The notes: generated by a model from the letters alone, not told the origin. Shown: positions 1-8,956, numbered from the stretch's first letter. The stretch: 64,000 nt of DNA from Comamonas testosteroni ATCC 11996 (GCF_000241525.1 NZ_AHIL01000032.1:186001-250000); one strand, 5' to 3'. A program made the numbers and translations.

Positions 1-97
1 TGCAGCATGAGCGCCGTACCCAGCCCCCGCGCGGGAGCTGGTAGCGGAAGGGGTCAGTACCAGGTAGCTATTTTGATAGCTGCTAGCGCCCAATGAA

Positions 98-133
98 AAA
101 GGACTTCAGAGTTGTTTGACTCTGAAATCCTTT
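98..133 (-). terminator. Terminator of msbA
   Basis: A 14-bp stem with one mismatch and an 8-base loop is followed, on the minus strand, by a short T run, 20-odd bases after the msbA stop. The flanking bases (about 60-95) contain a TAGCTATTTTGATAGCTGC motif of a type I recall as recurrent between genes in Comamonadaceae; that recollection is not checked. Confidence 0.7.
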
Positions 134-154
134 ATTCATATGCGGTAGCAGCTC

Positions 155-2023
155 TTAAATTTGAGGCTCGCCGGGGGTCGAGCTGCGCACCTGGTTGTGC
201 AGGCGGGCGTAGAGGCCACCCAGCTCCATCAGTTGTGCATGCGAGCCCTGCTCGGCAATCTGGCCGCGTTCCATGACGACCACACGGTCCGCATGCTCGA
301 TGGTGGACAGGCGGTGGGCGATCACCAGCGTGGTGCGGCCCTGCATCAGCCGGTTCAGGGCCTGCTGGACCAGGCGCTCGGACTCGTTGTCCAGCGCCGA
401 AGTGGCTTCGTCCAGAATCAGGATCGGCGCGTCCTTGTAAAGCGCGCGGGCAATGGCCAGGCGCTGGCGCTGGCCGCCCGAGAGCTGGCTGGCATTGTGG
501 CCCACCAGGGTGTGCAGGCCCTGGGGCAGATTGCGTACAAAGTCGCCCAGATTGGCCGCCTCCAGTGCGGACCAGACGCGGGCCTCGTCAATATCCTTGC
601 CCAGCGCCACATTGGCCGCGACGCTGTCGTTGAGCATGACCACGTCCTGGCTGACCATGGCGAACTGCTGGCGCAGCGTATTCAGGTCCCAGTCGGCCAC
701 GGGCACGCCTTCCAGCATGATCTGGCCGCTGGTGGGCGAGAAAAAGCGGGGCAGCAGATTGACCAGCGTGGTCTTGCCGGCACCGGACGGGCCGACCAGG
801 GCCACCACCTCGCCAGCCTTGACATTCAGGCTCAGGTGCGAGAGGGCCGGAGCCTTGTCCGGGCCGAACTGCACGCTCACATCGCTCAGCTGCAATGCGC
901 CGCTGACCTTGGCGGAGGGCTTGAAACTGCCGCCTTGCTCGTCGGTGGAGCCTTCGAGCAGGGCCAGGCCACGCTCCAGTGCGGCCACGCCGCGCGTGAT
1001 GGGGTTGGCCACATCGGCCATGCGGCGAATGGGCGCAATCAGCATCAGCATGGCCGAGATGAAGGCGGCAAAGCCGCCCACGGTCACATCCTGCACGCTG
1101 GCCGAGCCGATGGCGGCGCCGCCTTCGCGGCTTTGCCACAGGGCGATGCAGAGAATCACCGACAGCGCAATCGCCGCCAGCACCTGGGTCAGCGGCGTCA
1201 TGGCGGCCGAGGCGATGGTGGCCTTGGTGTTCAGGCCGCGCAGCTGACGGCTCAACTCGCCAAAGCGCGACTGCTGCGAAGCCTGGGCACCATGCAGGCG
1301 CACCATGCGGTGGGCCAGCACGTTCTCCTCCACCACATAGGCCAGCTCGTCAGTGGCTGTCTGACTGGACTTGGTGATGCGATAGAGGCGGCGCGACAGC
1401 GTCTTCATGACCCAGGCCACACCCGGCACCATGAAGGCCACGATCAGCGTCAGCTGCCAGTTCAGATAGATCAGGTAGCCGAGCAGGGCAATCAGCGTGA
1501 AGCCGTCGCGAGAGATGCTCATCATGGCCTGCACCAGCTGCTGGGCGCCGGTCTGCACCTCGTAGACGATGGTGTTGGACAGCGCCGATGCCGATTGCCT
1601 GGAAAACAGGCTCATGTCGGCGGCCAGCAAGCGCTCGAAGAGTTTCTGGCGCAGACCCAGCATGCCGTCATTGGTGATGCGTGCCAGCGCGTACTGGCCC
1701 GTGAACTGGGCTAGACCGCGAATGACGAACAGGCCGATCAGAAACACGGGCACTGTCCACAGCGGAAGCGAACCAGCCGTAAAGCCACTGTCGAGCAAAG
1801 GCTTGAGCAGTGCCGGCATGGCGGGCTCGGTTGCGGCCCCCACCAGCGTGGCCAGGATGGCCAGACCCCAGGCCCAGCGCTGGCCCGAGAAATAAGGCGT
1901 CAGGCGCTTGAGGCGCTGCATCAGCGGCAGCTCGGATGGATTGACGGGGGCTGCTTGAGCGGGAGCTGGGGCAGGGACGGCCTTGGCGGTCTCGCTCGGC
2001 GATGGGGACGGTGTGGCTTGCAT
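155..2023 (-). CDS. msbA: Lipid A export ABC transporter MsbA
   Basis: Inner-membrane half-transporter of 622 aa that flips lipid A-core from the inner to the outer leaflet using ATP. The sequence shows a six-helix type-1 exporter domain (about residues 40-350) followed by one ATPase domain. Visible ATPase motifs are Walker A GPSGAGKT, signature LSGGQRQR, Walker B ILILDEATS and the H-loop IAHR. The length is slightly above the usual 580-600 because of a Pro/Ala-rich N-terminal tail of about 30 residues, so a later start is possible. It is divergent from tolB, so both cell-envelope units share the upstream region. Other MDR-type exporters have the same architecture, but MsbA is the best fit. 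Confidence 0.88.
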   Translation of the reverse strand: MQATPSPSPSETAKAVPAPAPAQAAPVNPSELPLMQRLKRLTPYFSGQRWAWGLAILATLVGAATEPAMPALLKPLLDSGFTAGSLPLWTVPVFLIGLFVIRGLAQFTGQYALARITNDGMLGLRQKLFERLLAADMSLFSRQSASALSNTIVYEVQTGAQQLVQAMMSISRDGFTLIALLGYLIYLNWQLTLIVAFMVPGVAWVMKTLSRRLYRITKSSQTATDELAYVVEENVLAHRMVRLHGAQASQQSRFGELSRQLRGLNTKATIASAAMTPLTQVLAAIALSVILCIALWQSREGGAAIGSASVQDVTVGGFAAFISAMLMLIAPIRRMADVANPITRGVAALERGLALLEGSTDEQGGSFKPSAKVSGALQLSDVSVQFGPDKAPALSHLSLNVKAGEVVALVGPSGAGKTTLVNLLPRFFSPTSGQIMLEGVPVADWDLNTLRQQFAMVSQDVVMLNDSVAANVALGKDIDEARVWSALEAANLGDFVRNLPQGLHTLVGHNASQLSGGQRQRLAIARALYKDAPILILDEATSALDNESERLVQQALNRLMQGRTTLVIAHRLSTIEHADRVVVMERGQIAEQGSHAQLMELGGLYARLHNQVRSSTPGEPQI

Positions 2024-2324
2024 AAGCGCGTGATTTTAGGGCTTGTGCTTTTTGGAGTCCGCACGGATCTCAATAGATGAAATTCGGGATGAAGTTGTAA
2101 CCAACTATGCCTGTTTGAATATAAAGCGCAAGCCTGCGGCAGAATCGACGGGGGGATTGCCTCTGCGCTCATGCAGACTCTGGCATGCTCCCGATCTGAA
2201 AGTTTTGTGGCACTTGCGTTTGATCACCCTACTGAGCACGTTCTTACATCAGGAATCCGTCAGTGTGTGTAACATTCGCGCTTGTGTTTGTACCGGGCAA
2301 TTCCGGAAATTTTGATGGCTGCCA
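2024..2324. promoter_or_regulatory. Divergent msbA/tolB intergenic region
   Basis: About 300 bp between the divergent starts of msbA and tolB with no convincing gene. It must carry both promoters, and the right half is AT-richer than its surroundings. Notably, tolQ, tolR and tolA, which usually precede tolB, are absent here. Confidence 0.5.
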
Positions 2325-3644
2325 ATGACTATTGACCGACTTCCATCCCTGACAACCTGGGCGGCAGGGCCGCGCGCTTCCCGTAGAGCCATGCTGGCAA
2401 CGCTAGCCGCCACGCCGGCCCTTCCGGCACTGGCCCAGTTCAGGGTTGAGGTAACAGGCGTGGGCCTGACACAGTTGCCGATCGCAATTGCCCAGTTCAA
2501 GGGAGAGGGCTCGGCCCCACAGAAGATTTCCGCCATCATCCAGGCCGACCTGGAGCGCAGCGGGCAGTTCCGCGGCGTGGATGCCTCAGGCATGGCGCTT
2601 GACGAGACCTCCCGTCCCGATGTGGCCCTGTGGCGCCAAAAGGGTGCCGATTCGCTGGCGACCGGCAGCATCACGCGTCTGGCCGATGGCCGCTGGGATG
2701 TGCGCTTCCGCCTTTGGGATGTGGTCAAGGGCCAGGACCTGGGTGGTCAGGGCTTCGCAGTCACCACGGGCGATCTGCGCCTCGTGGCCCACCGCATTGC
2801 CGACTACATCTATGAAAAACTCACGGGCGAGAAAGGCATTTTCTCCACCCGCATTGCCTATGTGACCAAGGCCGGTGCTCATTACCGCCTGTGGATTGCC
2901 GATGCCGACGGCGAGAATGCCCAATCTGCGCTGTCCAGCCCCGAGCCCATCATTTCCCCGGCCTGGGCGCCCAACGGCACGCAACTGGCGTATGTGTCCT
3001 TCGAGTCACGCAAGCCCGTGGTCTACGTGCACGATGTTGCCAGCGGCCATCGTCGTCTGCTGGCCAACTTCCGCGGCTCCAACAGCGCTCCGGCCTGGTC
3101 GCCCGACGGCAGCCGTCTGGCCGTGACGCTGAGCCGCGACGGTGGCTCGCAGCTCTATCTGCTCAGCGCCCAGGGCGGTGAGCCCCGCCGTCTCATGCAA
3201 AGCAGCGGCATCGATACCGAGCCCTGCTTCTCCAGCGACGGCCGCACCATTTACTTCGTCAGCGATCGTGGCGGCGCGCCTCAGGTCTACAAGGTTTCGT
3301 CCTCGGGCGGCAGCGCCGAGCGAGTGACCTTCAGCGGCACCTACAACATCTCGCCTGCCATCAGCCCCGACGGCAAATGGCTGGCCTATGTCTCCCGCGT
3401 GGGCGGTGGCTTCAAGCTCCAGGTCATGGATCTGGCGACAGGCACCGTGAACTCCGTCACGGACACCACGGCGGACGAAAGCCCGAGTTTTGCGCCCAAC
3501 AGCCGTCTGATTGTTTACGCCACCATTCAGGGAGGCCGTGAAGCGCTCATGACCACCACGCTGGACGGCAAGATCAAGGCGCGCCTGGCAGGTGCAAGTG
3601 GAGACATACGTGAGCCCGACTGGGGCCCGTTCCAAAAACACTGA
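2325..3644 (+). CDS. tolB: Tol-Pal periplasmic protein TolB
   Basis: Periplasmic beta-propeller protein of the Tol-Pal system that binds Pal and helps outer-membrane constriction at division. The 439 aa contain an N-terminal domain (about 40-165) and then repeated propeller blades with WSPDG/SPDG-type motifs (WAPNG, WSPDG, FSSDG, ISPDG, FAPNS). The N-terminus has an SRRAML motif followed by an Ala/Leu stretch ending in ALAQF, which reads as a Tat-like or Sec signal; an internal ATG at 2391 would shorten it. It is first in a tolB-pal-cpoB operon with tolQRA missing upstream. Confidence 0.93.
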   Translation: MTIDRLPSLTTWAAGPRASRRAMLATLAATPALPALAQFRVEVTGVGLTQLPIAIAQFKGEGSAPQKISAIIQADLERSGQFRGVDASGMALDETSRPDVALWRQKGADSLATGSITRLADGRWDVRFRLWDVVKGQDLGGQGFAVTTGDLRLVAHRIADYIYEKLTGEKGIFSTRIAYVTKAGAHYRLWIADADGENAQSALSSPEPIISPAWAPNGTQLAYVSFESRKPVVYVHDVASGHRRLLANFRGSNSAPAWSPDGSRLAVTLSRDGGSQLYLLSAQGGEPRRLMQSSGIDTEPCFSSDGRTIYFVSDRGGAPQVYKVSSSGGSAERVTFSGTYNISPAISPDGKWLAYVSRVGGGFKLQVMDLATGTVNSVTDTTADESPSFAPNSRLIVYATIQGGREALMTTTLDGKIKARLAGASGDIREPDWGPFQKH

Positions 3645-3711
3645 TTTGAAGTTTGCTTTCCCTCTTTCTTTCTAGTGATGAAGTCCGTTGTGGACTGTTC
3701 GGAGAAATCTC

Positions 3712-4239
3712 ATGTTGACTATCAAACGTCTTTCCCTGGCTTTGGCTGTGACCGCGCTGGTCGCAGGTTGCAGCTCTGGCGTCAAGCTGGACGACAAGCC
3801 CGTTGACGGCTCGCTGTCCAGCCAGGGTGCTGGTACCAGCGGCCAGGGCCAAAGTGGCGTGTCGGGCGTGGACCTGACAGGTTCCGCAGCTTCCAAGGCC
3901 GGCCCTCAGGGCGTCAGCCGCATCGTCTATTTCGACTTTGACAGCTACTCTGTCAAGGCCGATGCACAGCCCCAGATCGAAGCCCATGCCAAGTTCATCA
4001 AGGCCAACCCCGCTGCCAAGGTACAGCTGGAAGGCCATACCGACGAGCGCGGCGGCCGTGAATACAACCTGGCCCTGGGTCAAAAGCGCGCTGAAGCCGT
4101 GCGCCGCTCTCTGGGTCTGCTGGGCGTGAACGACGCTCAGGTTGAAGCTGTGAGCTACGGCAAGGAAAAGCCCGCTGCCGAAGGTCATAGCGAAGACGCC
4201 TACGCCCAAAACCGTCGCGTTGAAATCAACTACCGTTAA
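3712..4239 (+). CDS. pal: Peptidoglycan-associated lipoprotein Pal
   Basis: Outer-membrane lipoprotein (175 aa) that ties the outer membrane to peptidoglycan and partners TolB. Start ATG 3712 is chosen because GGAG lies 7 bases upstream; a TTG at 3688 is in frame but has no such site. A lipoprotein signal ends in LVAGC (Cys about 21), followed by a Gly/Ser linker and a C-terminal OmpA-like domain with the peptidoglycan-binding EGHTDERG and NLALGQKRAEAV motifs. It lies 67 bp after tolB and its stop overlaps the next start by one base. Confidence 0.95.
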   Translation: MLTIKRLSLALAVTALVAGCSSGVKLDDKPVDGSLSSQGAGTSGQGQSGVSGVDLTGSAASKAGPQGVSRIVYFDFDSYSVKADAQPQIEAHAKFIKANPAAKVQLEGHTDERGGREYNLALGQKRAEAVRRSLGLLGVNDAQVEAVSYGKEKPAAEGHSEDAYAQNRRVEINYR

Positions 4240-5000
4240 TGATGAAGCAGGCCTTGTTGACTCTCCGTCACGCAACGCTGCCTCGCTTGGTGGCGGCCGG
4301 CCTTCTGGCCGGCTCTGCCATCAGCGCCCATGCAGCCCTGTTTGGTGATGACGAGGCGCGCCGCGCCATCATCGAACTGCGCCAGCGCGTTGACAGCCTG
4401 CAGCAATCGCAGGAGCAAACCCGTCGCAGCCTGCTGGACCTGCAGTCGCAGATCGAGTCGCTCAAGTCGGACCAGGCCAAGCTGCGAGGTCAGAACGAGC
4501 AACTGACACGCGATGCCGCAGAGTTGCAGCGTGGTCAGAAAGATCTGGCCAAGGGCTTTGACGAGCGGCTGCGCCAGTTCGAGCCCGTCAGCGTGACCGT
4601 GGACGGAGTGGAGTTCACTGCCGATCGCAATGAGCAGCAGGAATTCGAGCAGGCTCTGGGCATGTTCCGTTCGGGCAAGTTCCCCGAGGCCGGTCAGGCC
4701 TTCGCCGCTTTCCTGCGCCAATGGCCCAAGAGCGGCTATACACCGTCGGTGCGCTTCTGGCTGGGCAACTCGCAGTACGCCACGCGCGACTACAAGAATG
4801 CCATCGCCAATTTCCGTTCGGTCATGACCAATGCGCCCATGCATGCTCGTGCACCCGAGGCGGCCCTGTCCATCGCCAACTGTCTGGTGGAACTCAAGGA
4901 CACCAAGGCAGCTCGCAAGACCCTGGAAGAGCTGCTGCAGGCCTATCCGAACTCGGAAGCCGCAGGGATTGCGAAGTCCAAGCTGGCGACACTCAAATAA
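4239..5000 (+). CDS. cpoB: Cell division coordinator CpoB (YbgF)
   Basis: Periplasmic TPR protein of 253 aa that links the Tol machine to peptidoglycan synthesis during constriction. It has a signal peptide ending near SAHA, an N-terminal coiled coil rich in Gln/Glu (about 35-110) and C-terminal TPR repeats (about 125-250) with paired-helix motifs such as FPEAGQAF and SEAAGIAKSKL. Its ATG overlaps the pal stop, so translation is probably coupled. A strong terminator follows at 5027-5057. Confidence 0.9.
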   Translation: MMKQALLTLRHATLPRLVAAGLLAGSAISAHAALFGDDEARRAIIELRQRVDSLQQSQEQTRRSLLDLQSQIESLKSDQAKLRGQNEQLTRDAAELQRGQKDLAKGFDERLRQFEPVSVTVDGVEFTADRNEQQEFEQALGMFRSGKFPEAGQAFAAFLRQWPKSGYTPSVRFWLGNSQYATRDYKNAIANFRSVMTNAPMHARAPEAALSIANCLVELKDTKAARKTLEELLQAYPNSEAAGIAKSKLATLK

Positions 5001-5026
5001 TGGCCGAATATTTTCAGCCTCAAGCG

Positions 5027-5057
5027 GAAACAGCGCCCCAATCCGGCGCTGTTTTTT
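5027..5057 (+). terminator. Terminator of the tolB-pal-cpoB operon
   Basis: A perfect 9-bp stem (AACAGCGCC / GGCGCTGTT) with a 7-base loop runs straight into six T residues. It falls inside the longest possible tcdA reading frame, which argues that tcdA starts after it. Confidence 0.85.
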
Positions 5058-5059
5058 CT

Positions 5060-5824
5060 ATGGAAGAAGCAGATGTGCAGCGCCGCTTTGGCGGTTTGGA
5101 GCGCCTCTACGGCGTGCAGGGGGCAGCCCGGATTCGTGCGGCCCATGTAGTGGTGGTCGGTGTGGGTGGAGTCGGCTCATGGACGGCCGAGGCCCTGGCG
5201 CGCAGCGGCGTGAGCCGCTTGACTCTGATCGATATGGACCATGTGGCCGAGTCCAATATCAATCGCCAGATCCACGCGCTGACCAGCACGGTGGGGCAGG
5301 CCAAGATCGATGCCATGCGTGATCGTATCGCCGAGATCAATCCAGCCTGCGAAGTCAATTGCATCGATGAATTTGTCGATCCGGACAACTGGCTGCAACT
5401 CTTGCCAGCCGATGCCGATGCCGTGATTGACGCCTGTGATCAGATCAAGGCCAAGGCCGAAATGGCGGCGCATGCGCGCAAAACCAAGCAGTGCTTTATC
5501 TCTGTTGGTGCTGCAGGTGGCAAGCGCATGGCCCACTTGGTGGACATTGCAGACCTCAGTGCGACAACCCATGATCCGCTTCTATCGCAGCTGCGCTACC
5601 GATTGCGCAAGCAGCATGGCGCTCCCAAGGATGGCAAGCGCATGGGGGTGACTTGTGTGTTCAGCCGCGAGGCCGTGGCACCACCTGATGCCTCTTGCTC
5701 GATCGAAGGTGGTGATGGCAGTCTCAACTGCCACGGCTATGGCTCTGTCGTGGCTGTGACAGCGACCTTTGGTCAGTGTGCTGCAGGCTGGGTACTTGAT
5801 CAATTGGCTCGCAAACCCAGCTAG
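5060..5824 (+). CDS. tcdA: tRNA threonylcarbamoyladenosine dehydratase TcdA
   Basis: E1-like enzyme (254 aa) that converts t6A37 of tRNAs to the cyclic form ct6A using ATP. The nucleotide-binding glycine motif GVGGVGSW lies at about residues 34-41, followed by an acidic LIDMD strand and NINRQ; later come IDACDQIKAK and the GAAGGKR region. An upstream ATG at 5000 overlaps the cpoB stop and would add 20 residues, but a terminator hairpin sits between the two ATGs, and a 5060 start gives an N-terminus (MEEADVQRRFGG) that aligns well with the E. coli protein. Its neighbour is a tRNA gene. Confidence 0.88.
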   Translation: MEEADVQRRFGGLERLYGVQGAARIRAAHVVVVGVGGVGSWTAEALARSGVSRLTLIDMDHVAESNINRQIHALTSTVGQAKIDAMRDRIAEINPACEVNCIDEFVDPDNWLQLLPADADAVIDACDQIKAKAEMAAHARKTKQCFISVGAAGGKRMAHLVDIADLSATTHDPLLSQLRYRLRKQHGAPKDGKRMGVTCVFSREAVAPPDASCSIEGGDGSLNCHGYGSVVAVTATFGQCAAGWVLDQLARKPS

Positions 5825-5920
5825 TCCAACTAATTCAAGAATTAGGCAAAGAGCCTGGAAAAATAGATTACAATAACGTCATTCCACTGATTAGGCAACT
5901 ACTGCTTTTGATGTGTGGCA

Positions 5921-5996
5921 GGGTCTTTAGCTCAGTCGGTAGAGCAGCGGACTTTTAATCCGTTGGTCGCGAGTTCGAATCTCGCAGGACCCACCA
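5921..5996 (+). tRNA. tRNA-Lys (TTT)
   Basis: A 76-base cloverleaf with encoded CCA. The anticodon loop CTTTTAA reads TTT, the D-arm has AGCTCAGTCGGTAGAGC and the T-arm has GTTCGAAT. It is the integration target: its last 49 bases recur at 61567-61615. The copy here remains complete because the element supplies an identical 3' end. Confidence 0.97.
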
Positions 5997-6045
5997 GAAT
6001 ACATAAGCCGCTACAGCTATTAAAGTTGTAGCGGCTTTTCTGCTT
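5948..6045 (+). repeat. attL: 98-bp direct repeat, left copy
   Basis: This matches 61567-61664 at 97 of 98 positions (A at 6001, G at 61620). It covers the anticodon arm to CCA of tRNA-Lys and the following terminator hairpin (11-bp stem, 6005-6037, then TTTT). The integrase gene begins only about 50 bp inside. This is standard architecture for tyrosine-integrase insertion into a tRNA 3' end. Confidence 0.93.
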
Positions 6046-6096
6046 TATGTGACCACATATGTGACGGGTCTCATATCCAGTGATTCCGTACAGTGG

Positions 6097-7185
6097 TTAT
6101 ACAGTCATCACGGCTGTCTCGTTGGGCTGAGCAGTCGCCCGCCATCGGGCCTTTATGTAACGCTCCGTTGTCGCTTTGTCAGAGTGTCCGCAGAGCAGCT
6201 GGATCTGCTCGATGGGCGTCCCAGACAGCCACATATCAGTGGCACCTTTGCCCTTGAGGTCGCGGAAGCCAAAGGAGGCCATGGGCGGAATGTTCTTGGT
6301 AGCCCTGATCTCGTTTGCGGTCCTGATGGCTTTGCCGAGCATGGAATTGATGCCACCGTAGGTGTACCCAGTGCCCGCTCGCGTGTGCACCAAAGGCTGG
6401 TCCAGATGCGGATTCGGACCCACGGCACGGTTGATCAGTTTTTCCAAGCCCTCGGTCATCGCAATCTTGAGCCTTGTGCCCGTCTTTCCCTGCTCGAAGG
6501 TGATGATGCGATTCCCTGTGTGTGGATCGCGCGCGAGTACTTTCGGCGTCCAGTAGATGATGTCGCTTTCCGGGCGCTGTAGCGTGCGATAGGTTAGCTC
6601 CATCAGCACGCGCACCTGGGGCCAGGCCAAGGCATAGACCTCCTGATATTCCTGATGAGTGACATACCGGTCACGCTTTTTCTCCGAGTTTTCGCGCGTG
6701 CCGCTTTTTTGCATACACGGGTTGATCTTGAGGCCGGGGCATTTGTTTGTGCGGATCAGCCAGGACAGGCACGAGCTCAGACATGCCTTTTCCCGATTGG
6801 CGCGCACTCCACGCTCAGCCGCAGAGCCTGCGTCCAAATAGGCTTGGACATGGTGGGGCTCAATGTGCTCAGGGAGCATGGCTCCAAAGAACACTTTGAG
6901 CGGCTCGGAGTCTTTTGTGTAGTCCGAGAGAGTCCGCGGCGCAAGGTCTTTAATGGACACCCGTTGTTGGCAGTCCATCAGGAACTGGTCCAGCCAGTAC
7001 GCGGTGGTGCCATAGTTGCCCGCCGGGCTGTTGTAGATGGCTGCTCGCTCCTTTGCGGTGCGGACATCGGTGCCCATGCGCTCCCACCGGCCGTCCCTGT
7101 GACGGTAGTAGAAGGCGTTGTGTTTGAAGGAAAGGCGAGTGCCAGCGAGACCCATAGGGTCTCCATCTTTACGTGCGCGTCCCAT
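6097..7185 (-). CDS. int: Phage tyrosine integrase
   Basis: Site-specific recombinase of 362 aa, reading toward attL. The N-terminal half resembles arm/core-binding domains. The catalytic half has an Arg-containing ELTYRTLQRPESD segment, a box reading FRDLKGKGATD where most relatives have HxLR, and a clear GH then ERYIK end with the nucleophilic Tyr (GHSDKATTERY). The box is atypical but I recall similar RDLKGKGA forms among Burkholderiales phage integrases. Its start overlaps the end of the DUF4224 gene by 17 bp, as is usual for an excision/integration pair. Confidence 0.93.
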   Translation of the reverse strand: MGRARKDGDPMGLAGTRLSFKHNAFYYRHRDGRWERMGTDVRTAKERAAIYNSPAGNYGTTAYWLDQFLMDCQQRVSIKDLAPRTLSDYTKDSEPLKVFFGAMLPEHIEPHHVQAYLDAGSAAERGVRANREKACLSSCLSWLIRTNKCPGLKINPCMQKSGTRENSEKKRDRYVTHQEYQEVYALAWPQVRVLMELTYRTLQRPESDIIYWTPKVLARDPHTGNRIITFEQGKTGTRLKIAMTEGLEKLINRAVGPNPHLDQPLVHTRAGTGYTYGGINSMLGKAIRTANEIRATKNIPPMASFGFRDLKGKGATDMWLSGTPIEQIQLLCGHSDKATTERYIKARWRATAQPNETAVMTV

Positions 7186-7450
7186 GTTTTCTCTGTTGGA
7201 AGAAGGATTGCAGCCCGATCACGTTAGGTGTGGATGTGGCTGCGCTTGTGCTTTGACCTGTGGTCACGGCATTGCTGCCGGTCATGACTCTGTCGAACTC
7301 GGTACGCGCGACAAGAGGACGCCCGCTGGGCTTTGGTTTCACCACCATGCCCAGGCGCTCCAGAAAGCGGATCTGTGCGGCCCCATTTTTCAGAGGAGAG
7401 CAGATCTCATTGATCTCTGCATCGGTGAGGTATGGCCATGGATTGTTCAT
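7169..7450 (-). CDS. DUF4224 domain protein
   Basis: Small protein (93 aa) overlapping the integrase start. The N-terminal part with LTDAEINEICSPLKNGAAQ followed by an FLERLGM segment matches the DUF4224 family, usually found next to phage integrases and suspected to act in excision control. Start ATG 7450 has GGAG at the right distance and lies just after a terminator; longer frames would read through that hairpin. The C-terminal 40 residues are low-complexity Ser/Thr/Gln. Confidence 0.75.
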   Translation of the reverse strand: MNNPWPYLTDAEINEICSPLKNGAAQIRFLERLGMVVKPKPSGRPLVARTEFDRVMTGSNAVTTGQSTSAATSTPNVIGLQSFFQQRKHGTRT

Positions 7451-7463
7451 GAGCGTCTCCATG

Positions 7464-7487
7464 AAAAAGCCCCGCATCAGCGGGGCT
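7464..7487 (-). terminator. Leftward terminator
   Basis: An 8-bp GC stem (AGCCCCGC / GCGGGGCT) followed on the minus strand by T5. It ends the transcript of the 7551-7913 gene cluster before the DUF4224-int pair. Confidence 0.75.
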
Positions 7488-7550
7488 CGGGGTGGTTGAT
7501 TGGTTCGCGCCATCTGTCGCGCTTGTCGCCTCGGTCGCGGGCTCGCTTGC

Positions 7551-7913
7551 TCATAGTTCACGGTTCCTCACGTCGATTACCGGCGCCACCTTGGCCTTGG
7601 CCGTTCTGATGCGCGCCTTCAGACGGGCCTCTTCCTTTTTCAAGGACTCGACACCATCCCTGAGGTCATTCAAGCTTTTCTGAACATGCTTGTGGTCTTC
7701 CCAGGCGCGCTGCAGGCGAGCAACTTCCTTTTGCAGAAAGTCGAACGGGTCGAATACCTGGTCGCAAGCGGCGCAGCGCACGGTGCGACTGTGATCATCC
7801 AGGGATATCTTTTTGTGCTCGCAGAAGTTGTGCCAGTTCTTATTGGCTGTGAGCGTCTGCTCAGGAAGCTCAGTCCCTGGGAACTTCCTGATATTGGAAT
7901 CAGGGGTATTCAT
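7551..7913 (-). CDS. Hypothetical protein with CxxC and coiled coil
   Basis: 120 aa, function unknown. The middle has a VRCAACDQVFDPFDFL segment that could bind zinc with His/Cys residues upstream (NFCEHKK). The C-terminal half (about 63-110) is a charged coiled coil. Its start overlaps the stop of the next gene upstream by 4 bp, so it belongs to a leftward operon with 7910-8254 and 8251-8901. Position near int suggests an early accessory gene. Confidence 0.7.
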   Translation of the reverse strand: MNTPDSNIRKFPGTELPEQTLTANKNWHNFCEHKKISLDDHSRTVRCAACDQVFDPFDFLQKEVARLQRAWEDHKHVQKSLNDLRDGVESLKKEEARLKARIRTAKAKVAPVIDVRNREL

Positions 7914-8254
7914 GCTTGGCCTTTCTGGCCTTCCCGAAAGACAGATTGCCTGCTGTACAGGCGCTCATATCGGTAAGCCGCGTACTCCTTTTCCTTGCCG
8001 GCCATGTCATCCGGAGATTCAAACCAGCGCTCAGGCTTCAGCCATTGGGTTACTTCAATGGGACGGTATCCACAGTCAAACCAGCCGTCGTATCCGTACA
8101 GCAGAAGACCACGAGTCACGGTGCCGTCCTTGAGTTTGACGATCTCAGCAACGCCAGTCTTTGAAAATAGCTTCTGCTGATACCAATGGGATTGATCTAC
8201 CCACCAGCCTTTTTCAGTCCTATCGCGGACTGTCACTTCGATTGCTTTAGTCAT
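7910..8254 (-). CDS. Hypothetical phage protein, Trp/Tyr-rich
   Basis: 114 aa without a recognised domain. It is rich in Trp and Tyr (KGWWVDQSHWYQQ, GYDGWFDCGYRP, QWLKPERWFE), a composition seen in many small phage early proteins. ATG 8254 is taken because AGGAG lies about 9 bases upstream. It overlaps both neighbours by 4 bp, implying coupled translation. Confidence 0.7.
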   Translation of the reverse strand: MTKAIEVTVRDRTEKGWWVDQSHWYQQKLFSKTGVAEIVKLKDGTVTRGLLLYGYDGWFDCGYRPIEVTQWLKPERWFESPDDMAGKEKEYAAYRYERLYSRQSVFREGQKGQA

Positions 8255-8901
8255 TCCTGCTGCGCTCCTTCCTTGGTTGCTGGCTGGGCGGCGATGGCGG
8301 CGCGGATTGCCTCGCGCGGCGTTGATCCGCTGCCACGGTGATTCGGCTTGCCTTCGTCGTTGTAGATCTCGGCATCCCATGGGCCTTCGTACTCAGGCAC
8401 CACTGCAATGCGCTTTTGCTCCATGGCATCCAGCAGCTCGCTGTCGGTCATCTCGTCACGACGAATCTCAGAAACCGCGAACGCAAGTAGCTGCGCCTCC
8501 CGCGCGTCTGCCTGCGTCTGAGGTGCTGTGAACACCGTGCGCCAATGTCCCTCGTTGGTCTTGCGGCAAGGCTCCACATCCTTGAAAAACTGCCCTGTGT
8601 GCGTGTTGACGTAGCCGAATGGCTCCGCCGCCTGCGCTGCGGCTTTCAGGGCGGTGTTTTCGTCTTGCAGTTCTTTGACCCAAGCTCGCAGTTGTGACAT
8701 AGCCAGATCGCCTCCGCGCTTGTTCCAGGCGGCGATTGCTTCCTGCTCGGACTTGTGCCAGCCAATGCCGACGGATCCATTCATCAGCTGGAAATCGCAA
8801 TCAGCGCATCCGACGCCGTAGCATCGGTCTTCGATCTTTTCCAGCGTTGCCAGGCCGAGGCAGAAGGGGCAGCTGCGCAGGTCTTCGGGTTGTTGATTCA
8901 T
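8251..8901 (-). CDS. Lar-like restriction-alleviation zinc-ribbon protein
   Basis: 216 aa. Residues 9-65 form a Lar-type zinc ribbon (LRSCPFCLGLATLE, GCADCDF, then GWHKSEQEAIAAWNKR). Rac Lar alleviates type I restriction by modulating host modification; many phage Lar-like proteins are only inferred to do so. The remaining ~150 residues are a helical linker and a tail (VPEYEGPWDAEIYNDEGKP) not found in short Lar proteins, so this is an extended form. Start ATG 8901 has GGGAG upstream. It is first of a three-gene leftward operon. Confidence 0.7.
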   Translation of the reverse strand: MNQQPEDLRSCPFCLGLATLEKIEDRCYGVGCADCDFQLMNGSVGIGWHKSEQEAIAAWNKRGGDLAMSQLRAWVKELQDENTALKAAAQAAEPFGYVNTHTGQFFKDVEPCRKTNEGHWRTVFTAPQTQADAREAQLLAFAVSEIRRDEMTDSELLDAMEQKRIAVVPEYEGPWDAEIYNDEGKPNHRGSGSTPREAIRAAIAAQPATKEGAQQE

Positions 8902-8956
8902 ATTGGTGGCTCCCAGAATGAGAAAAGCCCGCGGCTGCAGGCTGGGGTGTTGGTGG

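Noticed and set aside
161..1714. Long rightward frame antisense to msbA
   Set aside because: His/Gln/Ala-rich translation typical of an antisense shadow of a GC-rich gene; msbA motifs are all on the other strand.
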